Shown here piece by piece: positions 1 through 8,104 of a DNA stretch of 15,353 nucleotides. Under the pieces are notes generated by a model. The model was not told the origin of the DNA, did not search any database, and was given only the letters and a program-made list of their open reading frames with translations. The DNA is from Gammaproteobacteria bacterium (GTDB lineage Bacteria > Pseudomonadota > Gammaproteobacteria > Steroidobacterales > Steroidobacteraceae): NCBI GenBank assembly GCA_030043215.1, contig JASHYG010000376.1, forward strand, positions 1 to 15,353, in the 5' to 3' direction. How positions within the stretch are numbered: position 1 is the stretch's first letter; the number at the start of each line of letters is the position of its first letter. The position numbers were made by a program, and so were the translations under genes.

Positions 1-610
1 GGCTCAGGGGCTCCGTATTCTCGAGGTACGTCGCATTGCCGATGATGAAGCCGTTCTGGGGCTGCGACCAGTCCCAGTAATCGGGAACGACGCCGAGCAC
101 CTGAAAATCCCAGCTCGTGCCGCCGTCGTTGCGACTGTTCGCCCCGGTGACGAGGGTGAACCTGTCGCCCTCCTTGAGACCCCACTTCTCCGCCGCCTTG
201 ACGCTCACGAAGATGCCGGAGGGCCTTTCAGAGAGCTCGTCCCATTGCCGAGGGGTAAGCGATCCTTCCGACCACGCGACTCTCATCCCTTCGTTCATCA
301 TGACAATGCCGACGTGCTGGTGCGGATCGACGTGATAGCCGCCGAGCCAGTGGTAGGCCCCGACACCGGTCACACCGTCGATGCGCGCGATCTGTCCGGT
401 GAGTGCGAGCGGCAGGCCGGGCTCATCGGGAAACCGCGGATCGACCCACAGGCGATCCATCCGCGTCCGATCGAGGATCTGCTGCGTCGTCAGATTCAGG
501 CCGATCATCAGCGACAGGAGGGTGAAGGCGGCCGTGATGGCCAGAAACGTCAGCGCCGCCTCCGCCGGCTTGCGCAACAGAGCTGCCCAGATGAGTGGGA
601 AGAACTTCAC
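1..610 (-). CDS. FtsX/MacB-type ABC transporter permease, 5' part (runs off left edge)
   Basis: Only the first 203 codons lie in the window. Translation from the GTG at 610 begins VKFFPLIWAALLRKPAEAAL and continues into one hydrophobic helix (about residues 18-40), then a soluble stretch of about 160 residues. This matches the start of an FtsX-like permease of the MacB type: one N-terminal membrane helix followed by a large periplasmic MacB_PCD-like domain. The C-terminal helices that would carry the FtsX domain lie outside. Such permeases work with a separate cytoplasmic ATPase and usually an HlyD-like adaptor to move substrates or lipoproteins, or to do mechanical work across the envelope. 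No ATPase gene lies on the 5' side, so any partner must be downstream, beyond the edge. The GTG start is supported by AGGGGG about 8 bases upstream. The substrate cannot be told. Confidence 0.8.
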   Translation of the reverse strand, partial: MKFFPLIWAALLRKPAEAALTFLAITAAFTLLSLMIGLNLTTQQILDRTRMDRLWVDPRFPDEPGLPLALTGQIARIDGVTGVGAYHWLGGYHVDPHQHVGIVMMNEGMRVAWSEGSLTPRQWDELSERPSGIFVSVKAAEKWGLKEGDRFTLVTGANSRNDGGTSWDFQVLGVVPDYWDWSQPQNGFIIGNATYLENTEPLS

Positions 611-622
611 CGAAGCTGCCCC

Positions 623-648
623 CTATTCGCTCGCAGTCTACCGAATAG
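623..648. promoter_or_regulatory. Operator-like inverted repeat upstream of the ABC permease gene
   Basis: A perfect 7-bp inverted repeat, CTATTCG at 623-629 and CGAATAG at 642-648, is separated by 12 bases. It sits just upstream of the Shine-Dalgarno sequence and GTG start of the minus-strand permease gene, in the gap that also holds the start region of the divergent dehydrogenase gene. Position and symmetry suit a binding site for a dimeric repressor such as a TetR- or PadR-type protein, but no regulator gene is visible. A weak hairpin in the leader is the alternative. Confidence 0.3.
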
Positions 649-781
649 CGGTCTCGATGGGCTCTCAAAAGTGTTGTGATACGGTGACATCGAGCTCATG
701 GCCGGGCGCAGCGACCGACGGCACCGCTTCCTCGAGCGCGCCGACAATTCATGTCGATGGGGTCTCGGGAGCGCGAGCCGA

Positions 782-787
782 TATACT
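782..787 (+). promoter_or_regulatory. Candidate -10 element for the PQQ dehydrogenase gene
   Basis: TATACT matches the TATAAT consensus at five of six positions and lies 34 bases before the ATG at 822, in an otherwise GC-rich gap. No good -35 hexamer is found 16-18 bases upstream, so transcription from here would need an activator or another sigma factor. Confidence 0.25.
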
Positions 788-821
788 CACGCGTCGGTTG
801 CTCTGTGGGGGGCGCATCGAG

Positions 822-2912
822 ATGCTCGTGGCATGCTTTGCCGGCCGGCTGCTCTGCGGCACGGCCTTGATCCTCGGCGCAGCCGGGGTATTCGCCGGGC
901 CGACGACGCCGCCGATTTCCCTCGCGCCGGCCTTCACGGCGCAGCAGCTGGCCGCGCCGCCGCAGACCGGCTGGATCACGAACGGTGGGAATCTCTTCAA
1001 CCAGAGGTACTCACCGCTCACCCAGATCGATCGCAGCACCGTCCAGGACCTGAAGGCCAACTGGCGCACCCACCTCGACGGCTCGGGCGTGAGCCCCCAG
1101 TACTCGGGGCAGGCGCAGCCGCTCTTCTACCGCGGCGTGCTGTACGTCGTCACGGGAGCGGACGATGTGTTCGCGCTCGATGTGCGGACCGGCAAGATCC
1201 TGTGGCGGTATCTCGCCCACCTCGACCCGGATCGGGTGAAGGTCTGCTGCGGCTGGCTCTCACGCGGCGTTGCGCTCGGTGACGGCAAGGTGTTCGTCGG
1301 CCGGCTCGATGCGCAGCTCGTCGCGCTCGACCAGAGCACGGGCAAGGTCGTTTGGTCCGTTCAGGCTGCCGATCCCCTGCAGGGCTACTCGATCACCGCC
1401 GCGCCGCTCTACTACGAGGGCATGGTCATCACGGGCTTCGCGGGCGCGGACATCGGCATGCGGGGGCGAATGCAGGCGTTCAACGCAACCACCGGCAAGC
1501 TCATCTGGACGTTCTACACCGTCCCCGGTCCCGGCGAGCTCGGCCACGACACCTGGCCGCAGGATAACGATGCCTGGAAGCAGGGAGGCGCATCGATCTG
1601 GCAGACCCCGGCCGTCGATCCGCAGCTCGGCCTCCTCTACTTCACGACCGGCAACCCGAGCCCGGATTATGGCGGCGACCAGCGCGCCGGCGATAACCTC
1701 TTTACCTCCTCGATGGTCGCCCTCGATGTGACGACCGGCAAGCTCCGCTGGTACTTCCAGATGGTGCACCACGACATCTGGGACTACGACTGCCCCAATC
1801 CCGTCGTACTCTTCGATGCCGTCTACCGCGGAACACCCCGCAAGGGTATCGCGGAGATCTGCAAGACAGGCTGGGTCTACGTCCTCGACCGTGCGACGGG
1901 ACAGCCTCTCATTGGCATCACGGAGCGTCCCGTGCCGCAGGAGCCGCGCCAGGACACGGCTGCGACGCAGCCCTACCCCATCGGGGATCCCCTCTTTCCC
2001 CTCGAAGTCGATATCGCCCCCGAAGGCTTCACGCTCGTGAACCACGGCCGCATCTTCACGCCCTACTGGACGACGCCGGTCGTGTACCGCCCGCAGATGG
2101 CCGTCAACTGGCCGCCGAGCTCCTACGACCCGCAGAGCCACCACTTCTTCGTCTGCGGCATCGACCGTCTCGGCGAGTCCCATCACGAGACCAGCCGGTT
2201 CAAGCCGCCGGACTTCAACCAGACTGCCGAGCGCCTCGGCCGCTTGGCATTGACCGGCAATCGGGGGCGGGGCGTCTTCGCCTCCTTCGATCTCACGACG
2301 AACCGCCTCGTGTGGGAGCAGGCGTGGCCCGACGCCTGCATGAGCGGCACGCTCGTGACGAAGGGCGGCCTCGTGTTCGTCGGGCGCAGCGATGGACGGC
2401 TCACCGCGCTCGATGAGTCGAACGGCAAGCGCCTGTGGGAATTCCAGACCGATGCCGGCGTCAACGCGCCTGCGAGCACGTTCACGTACGACGGCGAGCA
2501 GTATGTCGCCGTTCTCTCCGCCGGCACCCTCTACGGTGCCGACAGCAGGGGCGACAGCGTGTGGCTCTTCTCACCCTCTGGCCGCATGCCCTCGCTCCCG
2601 ACGCCGCTTCCCGGTGCCGGAGGCGCCGGCACGGCGGTGCCGGTCGTCTACGCTCCCGGGAAGCCCGACCTCTCGGACGGCCGGCGGCTGTACGGCCTCT
2701 ACTGCGTCGCCTGCCACGGAACGACGGGCATGGGCGGCCACGGTGGGGGAGCGCCGCTCGCGAGCGTCGCCGGGAACGAGCGCTACATCATCGCGACTGC
2801 GACGCTCGGCAAGAATCAGAACATGCCCTCGTTCCACGGGGCGTTGAAGCCCGAGCAGCTCCGCGACATCGCAGGATACATCTCGCGGGAGCTCTTCAAG
2901 AGCGGCGACTGA
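822..2912 (+). CDS. PQQ-dependent quinohaemoprotein alcohol dehydrogenase with C-terminal cytochrome c
   Basis: 696 residues. It is a periplasmic dehydrogenase that should oxidise an alcohol or sugar-like substrate with PQQ and pass electrons to its own haem c. Residues 1-25 form a signal peptide. Residues 45-600 are an eight-bladed PQQ propeller with repeated TGK-W blade motifs, an adjacent Cys142-Cys143 pair (the vicinal disulfide seen near PQQ in this family), metal-ligand motifs around Asp210 (GADIGMRG) and Asn278 (TGNPSP), and the active-site motif WDYD (Asp321, Asp323). A linker rich in Pro, Gly and Ala leads to a cytochrome c domain with CVACH at 628-632 and a likely axial Met668 in NMPSFHG. 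The frame is open far upstream, but ATG 822 is chosen because it starts the signal peptide and follows a GGGGGG ribosome-binding stretch. Its neighbour is a di-haem oxidoreductase facing it. The substrate is unknown. Confidence 0.9.
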   Translation: MLVACFAGRLLCGTALILGAAGVFAGPTTPPISLAPAFTAQQLAAPPQTGWITNGGNLFNQRYSPLTQIDRSTVQDLKANWRTHLDGSGVSPQYSGQAQPLFYRGVLYVVTGADDVFALDVRTGKILWRYLAHLDPDRVKVCCGWLSRGVALGDGKVFVGRLDAQLVALDQSTGKVVWSVQAADPLQGYSITAAPLYYEGMVITGFAGADIGMRGRMQAFNATTGKLIWTFYTVPGPGELGHDTWPQDNDAWKQGGASIWQTPAVDPQLGLLYFTTGNPSPDYGGDQRAGDNLFTSSMVALDVTTGKLRWYFQMVHHDIWDYDCPNPVVLFDAVYRGTPRKGIAEICKTGWVYVLDRATGQPLIGITERPVPQEPRQDTAATQPYPIGDPLFPLEVDIAPEGFTLVNHGRIFTPYWTTPVVYRPQMAVNWPPSSYDPQSHHFFVCGIDRLGESHHETSRFKPPDFNQTAERLGRLALTGNRGRGVFASFDLTTNRLVWEQAWPDACMSGTLVTKGGLVFVGRSDGRLTALDESNGKRLWEFQTDAGVNAPASTFTYDGEQYVAVLSAGTLYGADSRGDSVWLFSPSGRMPSLPTPLPGAGGAGTAVPVVYAPGKPDLSDGRRLYGLYCVACHGTTGMGGHGGGAPLASVAGNERYIIATATLGKNQNMPSFHGALKPEQLRDIAGYISRELFKSGD

Positions 2913-2975
2913 GGGGCCGCCGCCCTCACGACGGCTCCGGCAGGATCGACTTCGAGGCTGAAAGCAAGAGGTGCG

Positions 2976-4388
2976 TCAGAGCGAGCGCAGGAAATCGATC
3001 AGATCCTGCTGATCCTGCGCGGACAGCGCGTTGAAGCTCCGGATCACCTGATTCGCCTCGCTCCCCGGACTCGCGTGATCCTCGATCGCCTGAACGATAT
3101 TGTCCGTACGCCCATCGTGCAGGAAGTAGACGCGCTGTCCGACACCCCACAGCGGAGCGGTACGAAACTCGTCCGGCCCTGCACTCCCCTGCGTGATTCC
3201 ATCCGCCAGGCCCGTGCCCATGTGGTGCACCAACAGATCGGAGTAGAGGTTCGCAGGCTGGTTCGACAGAGCGATGCTCGGCACGGTCGCAGAGCCGCTC
3301 GCAATGGCGGTGCCGGTCATCAGGGTTGGGGTGTGACAGAGCGAGCAGCCGATAGTCCTGAATTGCGCCGCCCCGCTCTGCGTCGAGGCGGTCGCGGGTG
3401 CGGGAGCGGGCGGTGCGAGCAGGCGAGTGAAATCGGCGAACGCCTCGATATCGGATAGCACGGCGGTCGCCGGGGAGGCGGAGAAGTTGCTCGTATCGTT
3501 GGGGGTGGCATTCCCGCCCTGGCAGTTCGGCGTTTCGTCACGCTCCTGCGGGAACAGTTGATTGGAGATGCCCATCTCGACGTTGTAGGCCTCACCGGCA
3601 AACATGAGCAACGACTTGTTCTGTGCCTTCCAGCCGAAGCGCGTGATGGTGCCGTCATTCGCGCTCAGGTTGACGTTGCCTCCTTGCACGGCATTCGCAT
3701 GTCCCCGCACTCCGGCATTCGCCTTCTCCGCCGCGTTTGCATTCATGTTGGCCAGAATGGTCCCATCCGGAATCGCCTCGATCAGGCCAGCTCCGAACAG
3801 CGGGGTCGGGATGCGAAAGACGATGTTGCTGTTCCCCCCCTGGGCGGTCACCGCGTCGCCCGCGGGGAGGAAGTCCGGCTGGGCGATATCGCAGCTGCCG
3901 GCATCGGCTCGTCCGGTGACGACGAAGAGCGCATGCACGCTACCGTCCGGAACGCCGCTCGATTTCACGAATCGCGCTTCTCGAACAGGTCCATCCGCCG
4001 CGATGAACCACGGTACCGTGTTCGTGGCGCCATCTGCGGAAGCGACGGCGATGAGCGGGTTCGAGGCGGGGCTCGAGCCGCCCACGTAGGGCTGTACGTG
4101 GCAGGAGGAGCACTGATTCGAGTTGAATCGCGGGCCCAACCCGTTTCCTTGACCGCTGCTCGCGCCGGATACGACCTCCACGGTCGTAAAACGCGACAAG
4201 CCGTCCTGATAGAACGCAAGCTCATCAGCGGTAAGGTTGGGAAGCGGCGCCGGAGGGCCGCCGTCTGTCGCAGACTGCCGCACGCCCGGATCGATCGGCT
4301 GTGCGAACGTCCAGGACGGAGGTGCGCAGAGCGCACTCACAGTAAAAGCCATGACGGCAGTCCTTGAGACTGCATTATGTGTGCTCAT
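2976..4388 (-). CDS. Di-haem c-type oxidoreductase (DUF1111 / DHOR family)
   Basis: 470 residues with an N-terminal signal peptide (cleavage probably near TFA|QP at 29-30), so periplasmic. Two c-type haem motifs are present: CSSCH at 93-97 and CSLCH at 348-352. The C-terminal half carries the hallmark segments of the DUF1111 'thiol/di-haem oxidoreductase' family: LVHHMGTGLAD near 386-396 and RTAPLWGVGQR...FLHDGRTDN near 409-430. The family is related to MauG and di-haem cytochrome c peroxidases; its physiological reaction is poorly defined. The ATG at 4388 gives a basic n-region for the signal peptide. A second ATG at 4352 has a better ribosome-binding site (AAGGA, 8 bases upstream) but would leave an n-region without positive charge. 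The gene ends 63 bases from the end of the convergent PQQ dehydrogenase, and electron exchange between the two products is possible but unproven. Confidence 0.88.
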   Translation of the reverse strand: MSTHNAVSRTAVMAFTVSALCAPPSWTFAQPIDPGVRQSATDGGPPAPLPNLTADELAFYQDGLSRFTTVEVVSGASSGQGNGLGPRFNSNQCSSCHVQPYVGGSSPASNPLIAVASADGATNTVPWFIAADGPVREARFVKSSGVPDGSVHALFVVTGRADAGSCDIAQPDFLPAGDAVTAQGGNSNIVFRIPTPLFGAGLIEAIPDGTILANMNANAAEKANAGVRGHANAVQGGNVNLSANDGTITRFGWKAQNKSLLMFAGEAYNVEMGISNQLFPQERDETPNCQGGNATPNDTSNFSASPATAVLSDIEAFADFTRLLAPPAPAPATASTQSGAAQFRTIGCSLCHTPTLMTGTAIASGSATVPSIALSNQPANLYSDLLVHHMGTGLADGITQGSAGPDEFRTAPLWGVGQRVYFLHDGRTDNIVQAIEDHASPGSEANQVIRSFNALSAQDQQDLIDFLRSL

Positions 4389-5027
4389 CGCTCCGCCCCC
4401 CGGCGCAAGTCAAGCGTGGTGGAGCTGGAGCAACATGCATGCCAAAGCGGCACCGTGGATCGCGGATGAGCGTAACTGTTTGATAGTACGGAATCCAACG
4501 CGCCTGTCGCCGTGATGCGTACGGCGGCCGCGGCGGCTCCTCTGTCGCTCGATCCAGACCAGAATCAAGCCGCCGCGAGCAAGTGATTGATAGTGCTCCA
4601 TTTGCGAGTGTTGCGGTCCGGGAACAGCGCGCAAATGCGCAGAAGGCATGTCGCGCGGTCGAGGACAGCGGGACGGCATCGGGAACGGCCGGCTCTGCTG
4701 TGCGTTGCTTCCGAGGCCTGGCGCTCGCGATACGCAACGCCTCCGCGCATTCCAATCCGGATTGGGTTGGCGAGCCCTCTGCCCTGGGCTCCTTCCCGTT
4801 CGTGGAATCCTTCCGCCAGATGTATCTCTTCGTGCCCAACGAGCCTCGCTTCCGTTTCAAATCCGTACATACCGTGTGAATTCCGCGCCTGGCATGAAGT
4901 TTTAATGATTTGAAATATGCGTTCGAAGGGATCAGAGCGTATAAACTATGCGTCCTCGGGCTGTCATGATGAACCTGTCTCTCGCGCTGTCGGCATACGA
5001 GTCTGGTGCGCAAACGGGAGTTCGACC
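4389..5027. other. Long intergenic region without a convincing gene
   Basis: This 639-base stretch separates the divergent di-haem oxidoreductase and DUF6152 genes. Several overlapping frames stay open here on both strands, but none has a good ribosome-binding site or a recognisable product, and they are rich in Arg, Ser and Pro as expected for chance frames in GC-rich DNA. An AT-richer patch at 4897-4950 contains TTGAAA (4910-4915) and TATAAA (4940-4945); the 24-base spacing is too wide for a standard sigma-70 promoter, yet the promoter of the downstream gene pair probably lies in this part. An 8-bp inverted repeat (4599-4606 / 4630-4637) may be chance. Confidence 0.5.
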
Positions 5028-5417
5028 ATGAAGCGCTTTCCGCCCATCACGTGGCTGACCTTGCTGTCTCTCTCGTTTGCCACGACGGCTGGCGCCCACC
5101 ACTCCTTCGCCATGTTCGACCGGAGCCAATCGCAAACAATCGCGGGAACGGTCAAGGAGTTCGAGCTGATCAACCCGCACGGATGGCTGCGTATCATGGT
5201 TCCGGACGCCAACGGGAACCAGAACGAATGGTCGCTGGAGCTCGGCGGCGCTGGCCAGCTGGAAAGGTTCGGGTGGACGCAGACTGCCGTTCATCCTGGC
5301 GACAAGGTGGTGGTACAAATTCATCCACTCCGAGACGGCTCTTACGGCGGTCAGCTGATCTCGGTCACGTTGCCGAATGGCAAGGTGCTCGGACAGCGCC
5401 CCGCAGCCCGCTCCTAG
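5028..5417 (+). CDS. DUF6152 family exported protein
   Basis: 129 residues. Residues 1-23 form a signal peptide ending in GAHHSFAMFD, and the mature protein starts at the HHSF motif that is typical of DUF6152 proteins. Further family landmarks are GTVKEFELINPHGW (40-53), the EW at 67-68, GW near 82-83, PGDKVVV (90-96) and HPLRDGSYGG (99-108). The product should be a small periplasmic beta-rich protein. Its function is not established; such genes often occur near periplasmic dehydrogenases and cytochromes, as here, and the exposed HH pair could bind metal (inference). ATG 5028 is chosen because it starts the signal peptide and follows GGGAG with an 8-base gap; the frame is open further upstream without support. 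It is probably co-transcribed with the next gene, which begins 29 bases after its stop. Confidence 0.82.
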   Translation: MKRFPPITWLTLLSLSFATTAGAHHSFAMFDRSQSQTIAGTVKEFELINPHGWLRIMVPDANGNQNEWSLELGGAGQLERFGWTQTAVHPGDKVVVQIHPLRDGSYGGQLISVTLPNGKVLGQRPAARS

Positions 5418-5446
5418 CGGCCGAATCTCGTTTACGGAGGTTGTCG

Positions 5447-6196
5447 ATGAGGGGTGCAGTTGCGATTTTGGTGACAGCCTGGCTGATACCGGTTGCAGCG
5501 GTCGCCCAAGAATGGAAGGTGTACCCGTATCCGGACGCCGGCTTCGCCGTCCAATTTCCTGTGCCACCCGTGGTGGAAAAGAGCACCTTCAGGACCCCCG
5601 CTGGCAATTCGCTGCCGATGACACGCTACGCGGCTCACCAGGACCGAATCGCCTATACGCTGGAGGTCGTCGATTTTTCGAGCGTCAAGGCGGATGGACC
5701 GAATACGATCGCCGAGACAGAGAAGTCCTTTGGCGCTACTGGGACAGTGACGGTGGCCATCGACGCCCGCATCAACCGGGAGTTCGGACGCGAATTGAGC
5801 GTCAACGGCTCTGACGGAAGTCGCTCGGCCATCGCGATTTTCTTCGTCAACGACCATCTGTTTGTATTGGATGGCGAGTCCTCGCCCCCCAATGCTATTG
5901 CAAGGTCGGGTGATGCGATCCGCTTCCAGCAATCGCTTCAATTTATCGGCGCCAATGGCGGCTTTGGGGGATTCGGTCGCTTCGGGGGCGCAGGCAGAGG
6001 CCGCTTCGGGGGCGGCTTCAACCCGCAAGCCCTGGCCGCGTGCCAGGGGAAATCGGTCGGCGAGACCGTACAACTCGATACGCCTCGAGGGCGAGTAGCC
6101 GCAACTTGCACCCTGGTTGCCCGGCCGAACAGGCCGCCCAACCCCGGCACGGGAAATCCTGACGGCCCTGCCGCGCGACCGCTCGCGCCGCCGTAA
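5447..6196 (+). CDS. Exported protein with Gly/Phe-rich linker, function unknown
   Basis: 249 residues, not assigned to a named family. Residues 1-20 are a signal peptide (cleavage after AVA). Residues 21-168 form a compact domain beginning EWKVYPYPDAGFAVQFP, a pattern also seen in secreted proteins that start with a 'Y.....F...FP.P' strand. Residues 169-191 are a low-complexity stretch of Gly, Phe and Arg. Residues 196-226 hold a short motif with two cysteines (Cys199 and Cys221, in ALAACQGKSVGE and ATCTL) that could form a disulfide; similar small AC.GK..G...C units occur in other proteobacterial exported proteins. The tail is rich in Pro, Gly and Asn. ATG 5447 follows a strong GGAGG with a 7-base gap. 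It lies directly after the DUF6152 gene and is likely in one operon with it. Confidence 0.78.
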   Translation: MRGAVAILVTAWLIPVAAVAQEWKVYPYPDAGFAVQFPVPPVVEKSTFRTPAGNSLPMTRYAAHQDRIAYTLEVVDFSSVKADGPNTIAETEKSFGATGTVTVAIDARINREFGRELSVNGSDGSRSAIAIFFVNDHLFVLDGESSPPNAIARSGDAIRFQQSLQFIGANGGFGGFGRFGGAGRGRFGGGFNPQALAACQGKSVGETVQLDTPRGRVAATCTLVARPNRPPNPGTGNPDGPAARPLAPP

Positions 6197-6207
6197 CGCT
6201 CGGAGCA

Positions 6208-6221
6208 CCCCACGGATGGGG
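6208..6221. terminator. Small GC hairpin between convergent genes (possible terminator)
   Basis: CCCCA at 6208-6212 and TGGGG at 6217-6221 can pair around a 4-base loop. It sits in the 36-base gap between the stops of the exported-protein gene (+) and the ABC exporter gene (-). There is no T tract on either side, so intrinsic termination would be weak. Confidence 0.25.
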
Positions 6222-6232
6222 GAGATTGGGGC

Positions 6233-8104
6233 CTAAGCCCGCGGTGCATCGTGCGAGCCCAGGAGCTGACGACGGTAGAGCTCCGAATAGACTCCCTCCG
6301 CCGCCAAGAGCTCGGCATGGCTGCCGCGCTCGACGATGCGGCCGTTCTGCACGGTGAGGATCTGGTCGGCCTTGAGGATGGTCGAGAGCCGATGGGCGAT
6401 CACGATCGAGGTGCGTCCGGCAAGCGCATGCTCGAGCGCACGCTGGATCGCGGCCTCCGACTCGGAGTCGAGGTGCGCGGTCGCCTCGTCGAGGACCACG
6501 ATGTCGGGTGCCTTGAGGAGCAGGCGCGCGATGGCGAGGCGCTGTTTCTCACCGCCCGAGAAGCGGTAACCGCGCTCCCCCACCATCGTATCGAGCCCGT
6601 CGGGCAGGGACTCGACGAGCTCCAGGATCTGCGCGGCGCCGAGCGCGTCCCGGATCTGCTCGTCGGTAGCCCCGGGACGGGCATAGACGAGATTTGCGCG
6701 AATCGTATCGTGGAAGAGATGCGCATCCTGCGTGACGACGCCAATGCGTTGCCGGAGCGACTCGAGGGTTGCATCGCGGACGTCGAGGCCGTGGATCCGA
6801 ACCGCTCCTTGCTGCACGTCGTAGAGCCGCGCCAGCAGATGCGTGATCGTCGTCTTTCCGCCCCCCGAGGGCCCGACGAGGGCGACGAGCTCACCGGCCT
6901 CCGCCGTGAACGTCACATCGTGCAGCACCACCTTCGAGGGCCTCTTGTCGGGCACCGCGATGGACTCGAGCGAAGCGAGCGACACCTCGGCAGCCGAGGG
7001 ATAGCGGAAGTGCACGCGCTCGAAGGCGATCGCCGCCGGCCCCTCAGGAATCCGCGTGGCGCCCGGCTTCTCGCGGATCATGGGCTCGAGATCCAGCACC
7101 TCGAAGACCCGCTCGAACGACACGAGAGCGGTCATCACGCTCACCTGGATGTTCGAGAGACCGAGCAGCGGCCAGTAGAGCCGCGCAAGGTAGGACACGA
7201 GCGCGACGACCGTACCGAGATCGAGCGTGTGCCGCACGACGAGCACGCCACCCCAGCCGTAGGCGAGCGCCGTCGCGAAGGAGGCCATGAGCAGGAGCGC
7301 CGTGATGAAGAGCCGCCCATAGACGGCTTGCTTGACGGCGATACTCGACACCCGTGCGGCGCGCTCCTCAAATAGGCCGGCGTCGCTTTGTGGATTGCCG
7401 AAGAGCTTGGCAAGGAGTGCGCCCGCGACGTTGAAGCGCTCGACCATGAGCGTGTTCATTTGCGCAACCAGGTCGAAGGTCTCGCGAGTGATCGCCTGGA
7501 GCTTGCGGCCGAACGAGCGTGACGGCAGGACGAAGAGCGGCAGCAGGACCATCGCGACCAGCGTGATCCGCCAGGAGAGCACGAACATCGCGCCGATGAT
7601 GAGGCTCACGGTGATGAGGTTGCCCACGCCGTTCGAGAGGATATCCGTGAAGGCGGTCCGCGCTCCCGATACGTCGGTGCTGAGTCGGCTGACGAGCGCC
7701 CCCGTCTGGGTGCGCGTGAAGAAGGCGAGCGGCATCCGCTGGATGTGCTCGAAAAGCCGCGAGCGCAGCGCGAGCACGATTGCGCTCCCGATCCTCGAGG
7801 AGAGATAGGTCTGCAGAAGGCCGAGCGCCGAGTCGAAGAGCCCGAGCCCTGCGATGAGCAGGGCGAGCTTGACGATCAGCGGGGCGTTCCCCCTCAGGAT
7901 CCCGTTGTTGATGATCTGGCGATAGATGAGGGGGTTGGCGGTACCGATGGCCGCGCTCAGAATGACGACGAGCACGAAGCAGCAGAGGAGCGGAGCATAA
8001 GGGGCGGCAAACGCGAGCGTGCGCCGCGCCGTGCCGGGCTTGACCTTCTTGCCGAGGACGGACGAATCCTGCCCGAATGATCGCAAGGTAGCGAGTCGGC
8101 CCAC
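6233..8104 (-). CDS. MsbA-like ABC exporter (fused membrane and ATPase domains)
   Basis: About 623 residues from the GTG at 8104. It is a half-size type IV ABC exporter expected to work as a homodimer in the inner membrane and to pump out lipids, drugs or other hydrophobic compounds. Six membrane helices lie in roughly residues 30-325. The nucleotide-binding domain follows, with Walker A GPSGGGKTT (about 411-419), Q-loop in VTQDAHLFHDT, signature FSGGEKQR (515-522), Walker B IVVLDEAT (535-542) and H-loop IAHRLSTI (569-576). All catalytic residues are present. No ATG exists near the N-terminus. The frame could start at TTG 8146 (637 residues), but GTG 8104 is preferred because GGGAG precedes it by 7 bases. 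The first 25-30 residues are a basic cytoplasmic tail. It diverges from the NAD(P)-binding protein gene; the substrate is unknown. Confidence 0.9.
   Translation of the reverse strand: MGRLATLRSFGQDSSVLGKKVKPGTARRTLAFAAPYAPLLCCFVLVVILSAAIGTANPLIYRQIINNGILRGNAPLIVKLALLIAGLGLFDSALGLLQTYLSSRIGSAIVLALRSRLFEHIQRMPLAFFTRTQTGALVSRLSTDVSGARTAFTDILSNGVGNLITVSLIIGAMFVLSWRITLVAMVLLPLFVLPSRSFGRKLQAITRETFDLVAQMNTLMVERFNVAGALLAKLFGNPQSDAGLFEERAARVSSIAVKQAVYGRLFITALLLMASFATALAYGWGGVLVVRHTLDLGTVVALVSYLARLYWPLLGLSNIQVSVMTALVSFERVFEVLDLEPMIREKPGATRIPEGPAAIAFERVHFRYPSAAEVSLASLESIAVPDKRPSKVVLHDVTFTAEAGELVALVGPSGGGKTTITHLLARLYDVQQGAVRIHGLDVRDATLESLRQRIGVVTQDAHLFHDTIRANLVYARPGATDEQIRDALGAAQILELVESLPDGLDTMVGERGYRFSGGEKQRLAIARLLLKAPDIVVLDEATAHLDSESEAAIQRALEHALAGRTSIVIAHRLSTILKADQILTVQNGRIVERGSHAELLAAEGVYSELYRRQLLGSHDAPRA

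Noticed and set aside
381..821. In-frame upstream extension of the PQQ dehydrogenase reading frame
   Set aside because: It overlaps the permease gene on the other strand, is Arg/Ser-rich, and would bury the signal peptide; ATG 822 has a ribosome-binding stretch and begins the leader.
1260..2186. 308-codon open frame on the minus strand
   Set aside because: It is the antisense shadow of the PQQ dehydrogenase; the composition (Arg, Val, Asp, Glu) and lack of motifs are typical of reverse frames in GC-rich genes.
3558..4367. 269-codon open frame on the plus strand
   Set aside because: Antisense to the di-haem oxidoreductase, whose two haem motifs and family signatures make that strand the real one.
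4599..4637. 8-bp inverted repeat CATTTGCG / CGCAAATG with 23-base spacer
   Set aside because: Not next to a gene start or end, and a match of this length and spacing can easily arise by chance in 600 bases.
4375..5013. 212-codon open frame on the minus strand filling the long gap
   Set aside because: It overlaps the start of the di-haem oxidoreductase gene, is rich in Arg, Ser and Pro, has no ribosome-binding site and no recognisable motif.
6251..7375. 374-codon open frame on the plus strand
   Set aside because: Antisense to the ABC exporter, which has all ATPase motifs.
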